The translations under genes were made by a program, and so were the position numbers. Shown in pieces: positions 22,820 through 36,300 of a stretch of 64,000 nucleotides of DNA. The notes beneath the pieces are model-generated. The model was not told where the DNA came from, searched no databases, and worked only from the letters and a program-made list of their open reading frames with translations. Each line of letters begins with the position of its first letter. Position 1 is the first letter of the stretch. This DNA is from Gnetum montanum (lineage: Eukaryota; Streptophyta; Gnetopsida; Gnetales; Gnetaceae), in contig MNCI01002041.1 in the NCBI GenBank assembly GCA_015680685.1, positions 924,547-988,546 of the forward strand, read 5' to 3'.

Positions 22820-25800
22820 TTAAACATAGTGATGGAGATGGGAGGTACGATTTTGGGCTTTGTTGTGTTGATTTTTTTTTTGATCTAGGTACTAGTCATT
22901 CTTTCATAGATCATACAATTGCACATCATGTAGCTCTTGTATGTCATTCTCTTTCTTCTACGTTGATAGTATCTTCTATTGGGGGTCATGAAACTTGAGT
23001 TGATCAAGTGTGTATAGGTGTGCTAGTAGAATTGGAAGCTATGCAATGGGTTAGTGATTTAAATGTTATGGATTTTGGGGTATATGATGTCATTTTGGGG
23101 ATGGATTGGTTTTCATAGTTCAATGCTAGTTTGTACTATCAACAAAAGCTCCTTTGATTACAATTAGTTGATGGTGCTCTGATTGAGGTACAAACTCATC
23201 CAAGGACTATGTGCCTAGATTTGGTCTACTTTTGGATGCTTCAAAAAGGGCATGAATGATTTATGGCTACAATCTATAAAATAGATATGATGGAGATAGA
23301 TCAAATTCCTATGATTCACAAATTCTCTAATGTATTCTAGTTAGAATTATTGGGTTTTCCACTGAAGTGAGAGATTGAGTTTGAGATTAAACTTAAACTT
23401 GGTATAGAGCCTATTTCATAGGGTCCACATAGGATGTCTCCCATAGAGATAACAAAGCTAAATATTTAGCTACAGGAATTGTTGGATAAAGGCCTTATTT
23501 AACCTAGTGTATTACCATGGGGTGCATCAATGCTATTTGTTAAAAATAAGGATGGGGGTTTGTGGTTATTCATAGATTATAGGAAATTAAACCACATGAT
23601 GGTGAAAAATAAATATCCTCTACCATGCATTGATGACTTATTGGACCAACTTCAAGGAGCTCATGTATTCTTAAAGATTGATCTCAAGTCTAGGTATCAT
23701 CAAGTGTGGGTTTGTGAATAGGATGTGGAAAAGATATCATTCAAAACATGGTATGGCCATTATGAGTTTTTGGTGCTATCCTTTGGATTGACAAATACAC
23801 TAGCAATTTTCATGCACCTTATGAACAGTGTGATGTAGCCATTCCTAGATCAGTTTGTGATTATGTTTATAGATGATATTTTAGTATATTCTCTTGATGA
23901 GCAATTGCATGAAAAGAACTTGTATATGGTTTTACAAACTTTGAGGGAGTACCAACTATATGCTCAACCATCCAAGTGTTCATTTTGGCAATTAGAGATT
24001 TAGTTCTTACGACATGTGGTGTTAGGAGTTAGTATCTTTGTGGATCCTACAAAGATTGTAGTTATTCATGATTGGCCTATGCCACAATCAGTAGTGGAGG
24101 TATGAAGCTTCTTGGGGTTAGTAGGATATTACCAAAGGTTTGTGGAACATATTTCTTGCATATCATCTCTTTTGACCTAATTGTTGAGGAAGGAGGCTAA
24201 TTTTACTTGGGGTCTAGCTTATGAAGCTACATTTGAAGAGTTGAAAAATGGATTAGTGACTACTCCAATGCTAATATCTCCTATACCAGTACATCCATAT
24301 GATGTTAGTACTAATGCTTCAGGGGATGGATTTGGTTATGTGTTGATGCAAGATGGAGAGGTTGTGGCTTATGCATCCCATCAATTGAGGCCACATGAAA
24401 CTAGATATCCCATGCATGATCTAGGGTTGGGTGCTATGATATTTTCATGGAAGATTTGGCAGCATTATCTATATGGGGAGTAGGTTACTATTTGGACTAA
24501 CCATAAGAGCCTCCAATATCTTATGAGTCAACCACAATTAAACTTGCGACAACATAGATGGGTGGGTCTACTTGCTAATTTTGATTTCACTATTAAATAC
24601 AAGCTTGGTAAGACTAATAAAGTAGTGGATGCATTGAGTAGGGTGGTGAGTAAGCTTAATAACTTAACAATTCAATCAGATTTGCAAGATCAAATATGAG
24701 AGAAACAATGACATGATCCATGGTGTTAAGAATTAATGCATCAGATTAGCTATGATGGACTGCTTTCTATGGATAGTTAGGGAGTATTACATAGGGATGG
24801 TTGAGTATGTTTTCTAGAAGCTCTACGAATTTAGTTGATGGATGAGGCCCACTTGAGTAGATATCAAATGCATCTAGGTAGTTAGAAAATGTACCAGAGT
24901 TTATGATGGATGTATTAGTGGCCTAGTATGAAGAGGAATGTAGGAGAGTATGTATCTCAATGTTTAATGTGCCTATAAGGAAAAATAAAGCATTAGAGAC
25001 TTGGGGGATATTTTCACTCCCATGATATTCCTCAATGGAAGTGGGATGCCATTGGTATGGATTTCATTGTTGGTCTTCCATGAGATCATAGTGGTTGTGA
25101 TGCTATATTAGTAGTTGTTGATGTGTTAACAAAGTCTGCCCATTTCCTTGCCACATGATCATCATTAAGTGTAGTAGAAACTACACATCTCTTTCTTGTA
25201 GAGATAGTGTGGTTGCATGGTGTTCCATGATGGATTATTAGTGATAGAGATGATCAATTCATGTCACATTTTTAGTAGGAATTTCAAAAGGAGATGGGTA
25301 CAAAGATGAATATAATTTTGGCATATCATTCACAAACTAATGGTCAAACTAAGTTGGTGAATTAGATTCTAGAAGACATGTTGAGAGCGTGTGCTTTGTA
25401 GTATAGAGAAGGTTGGGATTAGATGTTACCATTAGCTAAATTTGCATATAATAATAGTTATCAAGAGAGTTTGCAATTATCACCATATGAGATTTTATAT
25501 GATAGGCCATGTAGAACACCTTTATGTTGGGATACCATAGAAGATCATCAACAAGTGAGCATAGATTTGGTAAGGTAGACTACAGAGAAAATTCGGGATA
25601 TTCGAGATAGACTAAAAGCTACATAGGATAAGTAGGTGGCATATGCCAATTAGTGTTGTAGGCCACTAGAGTTTAAAATTGAAGATCATGTATTTCTTTG
25701 TGTTTCTCCTTTGAAAGGCCTTAATCAATTTGGCTTACTCCTAGATACATAGGTCCTTTTCAAGTGTTACAATGGATTAGAAAAGTGGCCTATTGGATAG

Positions 25801-26105
25801 CATTACCTCTTCATTTGGCACATGTCCATGATGTATTTCATGTATCTATGCTATGAAATTATGTGCCTGATGACCATCATGTGATTAACCATGCAAGGAT
25901 AGAACTCTAGTCTTATGTTAGTTATGTTGAGCAGCCAGTAGAGATTGTTGATTGTATGTTGCGACAACTATGTAATAAAGTTCTACCTATGGTCAAGATT
26001 TTATGGAGTAGACATGGATATTCAGAGGCTACTTGGGAGGTGGAGACTAAGATGTGTGTAGCTCATCCTAAGATCTTCCAGGAGGAAGATTCTCAAGGAG
26101 TGGAG
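22820..26105 (+). pseudogene. Decayed pol of chromovirus C (PR-RT-RH-IN-chromodomain)
   Basis: Domains in order: protease near 22880 (DLGTSHSFIDH, equivalent to DSGASHSF); RT from about 23400, with [19 protein letters not shown] and the catalytic F-I-D-D box intact near 23870 ([13 protein letters not shown]); RNase H near 24300 ([15 protein letters not shown]; the usual first Asp is Asn here) to 24650; integrase core from about 25045 (DAIGMDFIVGLP, then ISDRDDQF near 25240); a frameshift near 25725; and a chromodomain-like end at about 25940-26060 (PVEIVDCMLRQL ... VKILWSRHG, EATWEVE). The frame has many TAG stops. The chromodomain-like tail places it with chromoviruses; the exact clade is inferred. 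Confidence 0.85.
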
Positions 26106-26107
26106 AG

Positions 26108-28761
26108 TGTTACATCTCATCTAGAGATAGTAGGTATGTTCATATGTTTATGATTTATATAGTATGTGTGGAGTTCTTATGGGTCGTTAGGGATGAGTTA
26201 ATGTATTTTATATGTTATGAGGCTTCATATTTATGTAACGATTATGATGTCTTTACATGCTTTGCTAACATGATTATGTACACTAGCACTATGTGATACG
26301 TTAGATAGGTGATATTGTTGGCAGAGGTGTTGGATTGGGGTACAAGAGCATCTATTTGATATGTCTTTGTGCTTTATTTTTGATTTTGGCATTTATGAAT
26401 TTGCACTATAGCACTATGTTGCATGATGTTTAGATGTGATTTTAGCATGTGAAGGTGTAGAGCGTTTGATTAGGATCTTGTAGGTTCAAACAAGTTTTAA
26501 TTTGGATTCTTGGTGTGGTTGTTATGCACATTAGAATTTCAAGGTATTAATTTTCAAAAATAAAAGAAAATCAACTTATGCAAAAACAAATCTTTAAAAA
26601 AAAAGTAAAACTAAAAGTAAAAAGTCAAATTTGTTTATGCACATGACATGTGATATGTGGGGGAAGGAAGTGCATTGTTATTTTTGTTTAACATAAAGTA
26701 TATGCTTTATGCATAGTTTTATTGGATGTGTTTTTATTTCTTTTTCATACCACTGCCTCACCACCACTTGCCATAGAAATTGGGGTTTGGATCCTATTTT
26801 TTTCGGTCACATTAACAAAAATGCATAGGAGCTTGTTCTTTCATTTTTCTTTCTTCTCTCTTCTTCTGTTCCACATTTTTCTAAATTCTAAGCTTTGTGG
26901 ACAATTTTTGCTTACTCTAAACCTAGATTTGGAATTGTTGTAGTCATATCTACATGGGTTCAAAACTTGTTAGGGGCAAAACAGAGTCCTACCAAATTTT
27001 TTAGGGTTTTCTACTTGTTTTAGCCTTTTTGCCCAACAATTTACCTTTTCTCTATATTTTTGTGTTGCATTAGTGTATATGTTTATGCGATGTGGACATG
27101 TGAGATGAATAGCTCAAAGATTGAGCTTGGATATGTTATTTTGCCTATTTCCCAAAATTGTCCAATTTTGGTTATGAATTGTGTAGTAATATATATGCGA
27201 TGTATGATATGATGTGGACTTGTAGAATATGATTTGTGATGTTGATGAGATTGATATGATATTTTTAGGACCTATTGGGGCATGAGTGTTTTTGGGAGTT
27301 CCAATCTTTCTTGGTGGTAATTAAATATTATTTTATTAATCAAACTTTGAATGCACATAACTTTACTTCCAAGAGTCCAATTTAGGTAAAATTAGTGTTG
27401 TTAGGATCATTTTGGGAGTACTTTCTAATCATGGGATTAGTTTTCTATTTGGGCATATATCATTTTGAAGGCTATTATAGTGATCATTTGTATGGAAGTA
27501 CATGATGTCTAAGAAATATGGTATTGTTTTGTCATATCGAGGTATTTATGTTGTTTTGTCAAATTGTGGTAATGGAACAACTATAATTGTTAGGGGTGGA
27601 TATGTGTGGTTATGTTTGTTTGGGTTTGTTATGCTTATGACGTGTTGGCTTAAGCTAGCCAAAATGTGTACATGTTTTTGTGATGATGCTTGTGATGGTT
27701 ATTAGTAGGTGGTGCTAGTATGAGGGTGTAGATTGGCTGGTGATGAGGCACCCTAGAGGTAGTATGGATTGACCCCCACTATGATGCATCAGTGAGGCTC
27801 CTATCTCAAGCCTCATCCTAAGAGTGGGAGTGCATAGGTGTGTTCATCCCTACAACTAGTCTATGACATAGGTGTGTTCATCCTTATCATTAGTCCTTCA
27901 AAAGGCGAGTGGTTGTGAGTCATAGTTTGATAGACCCTAGCACCAGTTTGATAGCTAAAAGACTAATACAAGACTTGTAGGCAATGGTTGTTATGAGTAT
28001 GCATGGCAATGTTTCACATGCGACACTGAGTGTGAATATGCTAGCCACCACATGGGATATGTGTATGATAGTATTAGCTTGTGAGTCATATCATTGATAA
28101 TATGTGTTTTGATTAGATTATGTGGATCATGGACTATTCAATGGTACATTGTGGGTATGATGACATAGGCATGATGATGTCAAATCATGGCTTTATCTAT
28201 GATTGTATGATAGTATGTTAGCATTATCGGTGCTATGGTGTGTGTTGTTTTGAGCATGCATAAGACTAATAGTTGTTGCAAGTTTCCTTGTACCTAACTT
28301 CTCTCCTCTAGTGCAATACTTGTCAACCATCTAGCAGGGGATGTGTAAAGGCTTTTCACTCAGTTGTGTATTGAGTTTATTTAATTACAGGTGAAAGGCA
28401 CAGGAGCCTAGACAAACATGAAGAGGAAGAGTAGAGGAGGGAAAAATCTTCAGTGCTTGGTAAATGTATATTTTCATGTACAGTAGTATGGACTAGATTT
28501 CATTATATGAAACTTTCTATACTCTTATATATACGATTATGAGGTTACATGTTTTTGTATTTTAGTAGAGTAGTGCATAGTTTGCTTTATGTAGAGACAT
28601 GCATTTTTATAAAGTGAAGTATATGTTTAGTTTTTTTTGTGGTAGGAAATTTCTGTACTATTTGACCTTCCTTACATTATTAATTTTTAGTTATCATGCT
28701 TTTGTTCTAAGATTACTTGATCCTAGGCATCACCTTGCCCTAGCTAGGATGGGGTGTTACA
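26108..28761 (+). repeat. 3' LTR of element C, 2654 bp
   Basis: Begins TGTTACATCTC and ends GGTGTTACA; preceded by a purine-rich tract (CAAGGAGTGGAGAG) and followed by the target duplication ATTTC. It is the complete reference for the split 5' LTR. Small ORFs inside it are not conserved between copies. Confidence 0.9.
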
Positions 28762-28766
28762 ATTTC
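28762..28766. other. Target-site duplication of element C, right copy
   Basis: ATTTC, identical to 6471-6475. Confidence 0.85.
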
Positions 28767-28914
28767 TCTAATTTTGTAATAATGATAAGAGCCATAATCA
28801 ATGAAAATGATAAAAACTAAATCAAACCAAGAATACAAGAAAGGATTATAAACTATTAGGAACCTATTTCAAATCCCTTGGTAACCTTGAATTCTTAATG
28901 ATTGTAGATGGCTC

Positions 28915-31660
28915 CAAAGAGACCCATAATAGAGGGACCTTCACAAACTACCAGTAAGAGACCAAGAGGTAGAGGAAGAGGCCAAGTAGGAGAACAAACT
29001 ACATAAGTAGAACATGAAGATTAGGAGGCCTAATTTTTTTAGCATCCATCAATAGAGCCCTGCTATTGAACAGTCAACACAAGCTGAAGCAGAGGCATCA
29101 CCAACACTAGAATAGGCATAGTGCCTCACGCTATCTATAGATGGCCTCCAAGCTATCTAGGAGAAATCTATAATGTCCACAGTCATTATGGAGTTAAATT
29201 TTTGACCATTCATGGATTTTCTCCAAAATCTTTCAAGAAACAACTTCAAGCCTTTACCTTATGATCAACGTTGTTAAGCAATGTTGATTGGTATTTGGGG
29301 GAAGTCTATTAGTTTTAGGGAAATAAGCAAGATGATGCAATGGTGAAAACTAAAGGAGTCTCTATGCCATATTCTATTGAGACAATCGCAAAGGCCTTAA
29401 ATATTCTAAATGTCAGGGCCAATGTCATGTAGATATTTATAAGGTTTGACATTGATGCTCAAATGTTGTGGCTACAAAGAGCCTATGGCATGGAGAACAA
29501 GGACTATAGTGAACTAATTGTTGAAGAGAAAATATATTTCAAGATTAGAACCTACCATTTTTCCCAATAAAAATAATTAACAAGATCTCTACCTACGTAG
29601 CCAGAGGATGTTCAATTTTAATGGGAAATTTTAACGTCAACATCACCCATTTGATCTTCCTAGAGATCCAAAGAAGGTTTGAGGAGAAGAAGGTAGGGAA
29701 ATTGACATTGGCATTTCCTTGACTAATTAGGAAGCTATGTAAGCAAGTGGGGATCTTGGGCTATACAAATAATATACCAAGAAAAGCTTAAAATGCATCC
29801 TACACAGAAATGTCAAAGCTAGTTCCAGCTAAGAAAGATTAGCTGGAGAAGCCAATAGGCACTAAGGAAGCATCAGGATCTACACCTGTCATTAATATTC
29901 CAACTATTGAATAGTGGCAACAGGTAGGAGATAGACCTAAAAAACAAGCTCCATCATCACATCAAGATTATCAACCTTCCATGAGACATTTACACTAAAT
30001 TGCAAACACTATTAGTTGGGAAGCTAGGGAAGGTTCCATCCTTTACAAAGTAAAAGATAGCTTTGTAAGGCCTACAGTTTCCACAGGACTTGCTAGTGGG
30101 TAGGTATCTTTGTAGGCAAGAGGAAAAGATAATTGTGCACAAAAAATATCAAGAAACACTGCATCCTTCTAGGTAATGTTAGAAACTAGTGAAGGTTCCC
30201 TAGTTATGGTCATGCAATACTAGAATGCAACAAGATCAACAAAAGTGGTAACTGATCATATCAAAGAATCTTTTAATGTTCTCATTATGCATTGGTCAAC
30301 ATTTTTGGAGCTAGATACACTCAAATGCTAGCAAGTACAAGATAGGCCTAAATAACAAGCTTCACCACCACCACAAGATTATTGACGTTCCATGAGCCAT
30401 CTACATCGAATTATAGACACTATTAGCTAGGGAGCTAGGGAAGCTTCCATCCTTTACAAAGTAAAAGATAGCTCCATAAGGTCTATGGTTTCCACAAGAC
30501 CTACTAGTGGGTAGGTTTCTTTGTAGGCAAGAGGAAAAGATGATTAGGCACTATCTTTTAGATAATTTTAGAAACTGATGAAGGTGGCATATCAAGGAAC
30601 GCTGCATCCTTTCAGATAATTTTAGAAATTGATGAAGGTGTCATAGTTATGTTCATGTAACACTAGGATGCAGCAAGAGTAGAAAAAGTGATAATTAATC
30701 ATATTAAAGAATCTTTCAATGTTCCCATTGTGTCACTAGTCAACATTTCTAGAGCCAAAGAAGCTCAAATGCTACCTGATACATCCATGACATAAAAAGA
30801 GCATGAAAATGTTCTTAAAAAACTACTACAAATAGACCAAGTAATGCAAAATCTCTTTGATATCCCTAGTGAAATCACTGTAGTGTAGTTTGATCTGATA
30901 GCCACAAAATGAAATTTAGTAATGGTAGAAACAAGGGCAAATCATGCCAAGAATGAAGTTTAGAGGCTATAGGTAGAACTAGTAGCTTTGAGAGCATAAA
31001 GAAGGGACCCTACATAACTTGTTGCCCTAGACCAGCTTGAATAATTCAGGACTAATTAAGTGAGATAGCTAATTGATACAAGTAGAAATGGAAAGAGAAA
31101 AGGTTGTATGGAATGCATTAGTAGCTAAAGCTTAAACGTATGCACATACTAAAGCCTTCACTATCCTAGAAGAGGAGAACAAAAGGATTGTTGTAGACAA
31201 TCCTTAGTTGATAGATATTGAAAAGCAAAAATACATTCTTAAGGAAAGTATTCATTAGTTGCAAGAATAGTTCATCTATGTCAACCAGGATATGAAAAAA
31301 TTGGCCTAAGAAAATAGGAAATTATCAATGGAAGAAGTATGCACCATCTACCAAAAGTTTGCAATTGAAATAAACACATGGTAGAACAAGACCAAAAAGC
31401 ACAAGAAGCTTAAAGAACATTTCAGGGATGAAGTGGGTATGTATAAATAGATTAATGAAAAGGAGATCCAAATGGTAAAGGCCAAAATTAATTCCATCAT
31501 TGCACAAACACTAGATTGGTAGCCCATCTTGGATAGCCTTGCCCATGTCCACCAAGCCAAAATAAAGAACAAAGACTTGTAGATAGAAGATTTGACAAAG
31601 TACATGGTGTTAGCCAACCTTTAGTACACTAACCTAGCCATGTTAATACCAAGGAGAACA
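28915..31660 (+). pseudogene. Decayed long coding region of unknown type, possibly related to the antisense gene of T
   Basis: Begins MAPKRPIIEGPSQTTSKRPR with an R/G-rich stretch, continues into a segment readable as DDAMVKTKGVSMPYSIETIA and FIRFDIDAQMLWL (about 29340-29470), and ends in a long charged, coiled-coil-like part (about 30750-31650). All frames carry TAG stops and frame changes. The V-x-G-V-x-M-P-Y-S-x-E-x-I-A-x-A-L segment resembles plant transposon proteins of the Transposase_32 type, from memory only. The FDIDAQ motif and the DNA around it (29444-29461) also occur in the antisense gene of T near 53977, and both start MAPK. No LTR or primer site is visible next to it. Confidence 0.4.
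29912..30780. repeat. Tandem duplication of about 420 bp
   Basis: Copy 1 is about 29912-30329 and copy 2 about 30330-30780. Shared landmarks: GGGAAGCTAGGGAAGGTTCC / GGGAGCTAGGGAAGCTTCC, CATCCTTTACAAAGTAAAAG and AGGCAAGAGGAAAAGAT. Copy 2 has an extra internal repeat of about 65 bases (AGATAATTTTAGAAA twice, at 30550 and 30615). It lies inside the decayed coding region. Confidence 0.8.
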
Positions 31661-32492
31661 CACAATGAGCTTGAGGAGTACCTTGGAACTCACGCTGCAT
31701 GCTCACACTAGGCGTACCTTGCAACAATACGCCTTGCAACAATACGCCCTCAAACATGCCTTGGAAAACTCATGCCCTAGAGCTCACATTGGGCGTGCCC
31801 TATTCGGTAAAACTCAGGCTCTCATTGGCCCCTACGGTTGCATGTAGCACAACATTCAAACGCAAGACATTCTTGCAAGTGTAACATTCAAACGCAAGAC
31901 ATTCTCGCAAGTGCAACATTCAAGCAAGTGCAGCAAGATTACAAAAGCAACACTCTTAAGCAACTGAATTGAAGAAAATTGACCAGAAATTACAGATCGA
32001 TCGGGCAAATGTCAAATTTCTTCCAATCGGAACAATGGCTATGAACGATTCCCTCTAAGCTAACTCATGCTGGGGTTTTCCCCAGGAAAGCATGCTAGGG
32101 TGTATTCCTATAGCTCACGCTACCCTGAAAATTATGTGGCCCTGATGCTCATGTTGCCCTAGGAAAGCTTATGCTACCAAGGAAGCCCTAGCACTCACGT
32201 TACCCTAGGAAAGCTCACGTTTCCCAGGAAGCCCTAGCACTCATGCTTTGCTTGCCCTAGTAAACAAAATGAAAACAAAAAAAAAATCTAACTTACCCTA
32301 ATCTAACCGCACGTGCTCGAAAGATAACAATCGAAAAATACTGCAAGCCCCAAACCCCAGAAACAAGCCCTGAATCCCCAAAACAACCCAAAATTGCGTT
32401 GAACATATGGTAGAAAACAATGACCATGAAAGACCAGGTAGCCCTAGCTAACACTGTGTATGGAAGACTAGAGAGAAAAGAAAGAAACAGAC

Positions 32493-32623
32493 CTATGAGC
32501 TCCATCCCATGTTGGAATCTTGGCTTGAGGGAGACGTTGAAGTAACTCTTTGCTCTCCTCCACTAACACCAAATTCACTTCCCTCTTCCCTTTGCCTCTA
32601 CTTACTTTCCCTTTGCCCTTCAT
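32493..32623 (-). pseudogene. Candidate exon 1 of the antisense gene in element E
   Basis: Reverse strand, MKGKGKVSRGKGKREVNL from ATG at 32623 (in-frame Met codons extend upstream to 32665). It ends in ...DGAH at AG|GTCTGT, a possible splice donor at 32492. Position and character (short, basic, lysine-rich, about 700 bases from the RT start, opposite strand) match exon 1 of the antisense gene in T, but sequence identity is low. The HAD-like exon 2 expected to follow is not present in E. Confidence 0.4.
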
Positions 32624-33002
32624 GGATACCCTCTGACTCATGCTATAGCTCATGCTAAAGCTCATGCTGCACTCTATAGCTCACTCACGTTGCAATCCAA
32701 TGCCCAAAAACTCACGCTAGCACAAATGACACCCTTGTATCTCAAAACTCCTTTTTTAACCCCATTTTCACCCTCAATTTAGTTATTTGTTTATTTTGTT
32801 TTTACCTTTATATTTATTCTTTTAATTTACCATGTTTCATGTTTAATTTTTGTCTTCATGTGATTACTTATGTCGTCTTTTTTCTATTCTTACATTCCTC
32901 TTTATTTTATTCTTGTGGAATAAGGTCAAAATATTAAGGATTGCGAAAACAAAAAATATATATAAAGGGGGGGAGAAAGGTTAAAATAAACACAAGATAA
33001 TA

Positions 33003-33075
33003 GAATAATAATAATAATAATAAATATAAATATGTATAAAATCAATATATATATATATATACACACACACATAAT
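33003..33075. repeat. Compound microsatellite
   Basis: AATAAT repeats followed by (AT) and (AC) runs. Confidence 0.9.
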
Positions 33076-33339
33076 CACACGCATCAAAATCCATAAGACT
33101 TTAAAGTCCCATAAGCTTATTGTTCGCACAAAATATAGAAATTAACAATGCTCCATACACTCATCCATAACACAAAATGACATGAATATTACTGGCTAGG
33201 TATGGCCTAAAACTACCATGATTATCGCTACGTTCTGCAATTTTGTTAGTACATAGATTAATTACCCAATTCCCGTTTACATTAACAACTTCTTTGTCAA
33301 GCAAATGTCACTTACTTCGCTCCTGGTTTAAATTGGCAG

Positions 33340-36300
33340 GAGCAAGCACATGGCCACCAAGAATATCCTTTCAACATTGTCTCTCAGTGGACCATATGGG
33401 GAGGTAAAAAGAGCAATTAATCCAGAATCCTTAGATCTAGACCCATGCGCTTATACTAATTTAATAGCCTCCACTCAGGAAACGTTGGATTGGCCTAAAA
33501 ATGTGGCTAAGATTTTAGATCTAGAGGCCAATAATATCACTGAAGATCCCCTTGTTGAAGTCCCCATTACTACATACAATGGTGAAAATAGAACATTGAA
33601 ATTAAGTGCCCTACTGGACTCACAACTTGTCAGTGACATCACTCAAGTATTGAAAGACAATATAAAAACATTTGCATGGTCATATACCAACATGCTAGGA
33701 TTAGACCCTTGAATCATCCAACACAACATCATTCTTGATGCAAAAGTTAAACTGGTGAAGCAAAAGGCATGAAAGGTTAGACCTGAGGTGGCATTCGTAG
33801 TCTGTGTTGAAATCACAAAGCTCTATCAAGCTAGTTTCATCCAAGCTATTGACTATTCTGACTGGGTATCAAACATTGTTGTAGTCCCTAAGAAGAATGG
33901 TAGTATACGCATATGCATTGACTTCCGTGATCTCAACATAGCCACTATAAAGGATGAATTCCCACTACCTAGCATAGATCAACTTATTAATACAATTGCT
34001 GGGTATGCACTATTATCCTTTATGGATGATTTTCAGGATACAATCAAATAAGAATCAATTCATAAAATCAACTCAGAACAACCTTTATGACACCTTGGGG
34101 CACATTCTGCTATATGATGATGCCATTTGGTCTTAAAAATGCAGACGCTACATATCAACAAGCAATGACATATATATTTAGTGATTACATGCTCAATTTT
34201 CTCAATGATTACGTTCACGACATCGCGGTTAAATCTAAAACAACCGAGCAACATGCAAAAGATCTAGACTTAGTGCTTAAACTTTGTCTCAAATATGACC
34301 TTAGACTCAATCCAAAGAAGTGTGTCTTTGGTGTTAAAATGGGAAAAATGCTTGGCTTCGTAGTTTCTAGAACAAGGATACAGGTAGACCCTGATAAGGT
34401 TAAGGCAATAATTAACATGCAGCCACCAAAAAACCTTATTGAACTACGTGGTGTACAGGGTAGGCTACAATTCATTAGATGCTTTATTGAAAGGCTGACG
34501 GATAAGTTGAGATCCATGCAACACCTATTACGAAAGAATGTGCATTTCCAATGGACTCAACAGTGCCAAGAAGCGTTCGAGAACATAAAGCAAGAGCTAG
34601 CTCAACTATCGACTGTTTATCCCCCACAGAGCGATAAACCCTTCTACATCTACCTTGCAACTTCTAACTCTTCAATTGCATCAATGCTTTGTCAAAATGT
34701 AAAGATGGAATCGAGATCCTTGTCTATTACCTAAGACATGCTCTAATTTCCTATGAACAACAATACAACGACGTAGAGAAATCATGCCTTTCCCTCATCT
34801 TCTCCTTGAAGAAATGGTTGCATTATCTCTTCCATAATTAAGTTTACATCATTTGCAAGAATAATGCACTTCGTGCCATCACTAACAACATCTATGAGTT
34901 GAGTAGGATAGCTAGGTGGAAAGAAATGATCACAGAGTTTGACCTACACTATGTTGCTCAACCCTCCACAAAAGGTCAAGAAATAGTCACATAATTGACC
35001 ATCTTGCCAACACATGATCAAGCAATGATTAACCCTAAATTCCCTGATGAGAGTGTTAATAGTATAGACATCGACGAGGCAATCCTTTATTTTGATAGAG
35101 CTTCAACTTCCCGAGGAGGAAGTGCTGCGGCCATTTTAACATACCCCTCTAGAGAAATCCAACCCTTCGCCTACCGATTAACCTTTCCCTATACTAATAA
35201 CGTGGCAGAACATGAAGGCCTTCTTAGGGGTCTTCGGGTAGCATTGACTTTAGGAATTGCACATCTTGTAGTTCGAGGCGATTCACAATTAGTCATTAAT
35301 CAAGTCACAGAAGTTTACGCATGCAAGGCTCTTCATTTGCAACCATATTATGATTTGACAAAACATCTGCTAAAGTAATTAGTAGATGTGGATATACAAC
35401 ATGTTCCTAGAAGCAAAAACACCATTACCGATGCACTTGCTACACTAGCCCTAAACATGACACCTGAAATGTTCCATATGTTGCCTAGCTCTATAACAAA
35501 TTCTACCAAACTAATAACCGACGCTCTCGATGAAATGCCTATAGCATCTATTATCACAACACACGCAATAGAATGGTACGATGACATAAAAGAGTACCTT
35601 CTACGAGGCAAACCTCTACAACATTTGACAAACGCTCAAAAGGACGTCGTGCAAAAACACTCTCGGGAATATGCGTTAATAGGAGACACCTTGTGTCGCA
35701 AATCCTATAAAGGCATCCTATTGATGTGCATTAGTAGCATCGATGGTCAAACTATTGTAGAACAAGTCCATGAAGGACTTTGCAAAGGGCACATAGCACC
35801 CAAAGCAATGACCATGAAGATTAGGCGCTTAGGCTACTACTGGCCACACATGGACTACGATTGCTTCTCCAAGGTTAGGACATGTGACATTTGCCAAAGG
35901 CATGGTAACCTAATACATGTGCCACCTAATGAATTGCACATAACACAAATGACATGACCATTCCAAAGATGGGGATTAAACTTAATTGGACTGATAACGT
36001 CATCATCCTTCACAGGACATAACTTCATTATCACTGCAACTGAATACTTCACAAAATGGGTAAAAGCTATTCCCCTTAGGAAGACCACTTCTAAACATGT
36101 TTGCAATTTCATAATATAAAACATCGTGGCCTATTTTGGTATTCTGATGACCATCATTACTAACAATGAGCTAGAGTTTAGCAGTACAGATAAAAAAAGG
36201 TTCTGTGAAAGCCTGGGTATTAAACATGCATTCTTGTCACCTTACTACCCGTAGAGCAATGGTCAAGCGGAGGCTACAAATAAAAATATCATCATGGTGC

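Larger units (their letters stand above)
6476..28761 (+). mobile_element. Element C: Ty3/gypsy chromovirus, with a 13.4-kb nested insertion in its 5' LTR
   Basis: Forward element: 5' LTR in two pieces (6476-7049 and about 20456-21578), Met-type primer site at 21582, gag, protease, RT, RNase H, integrase with a chromodomain-like C-terminus, and 3' LTR 26108-28761. The flanking duplication ATTTC confirms the boundaries. Order and motifs fit chromoviruses (Tekay/Del-like); clade placement needs a tree. All reading frames carry multiple TAG stops and some frameshifts, so the copy is old and dead. The insert in the 5' LTR consists of element N, a fragment of element B and a short unassigned stretch. 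Confidence 0.85.
31675..33335 (+). other. Non-coding stretch upstream of RT in element E
   Basis: Holds short tandem copies of CATTCAAACGCAAGACATTC (31853-31930), scattered CTCACGCT motifs, the reverse exon listed separately, and an (ATA)n/(AT)n/(AC)n microsatellite. I see no further coding region. It corresponds to the 5' part of the antisense gene and the pre-RT spacer in T. Confidence 0.45.

Noticed and set aside
33003-33075. Microsatellite considered as a regulatory element
   Set aside because: Simple (AAT)n/(AT)n/(AC)n run; nothing indicates function.
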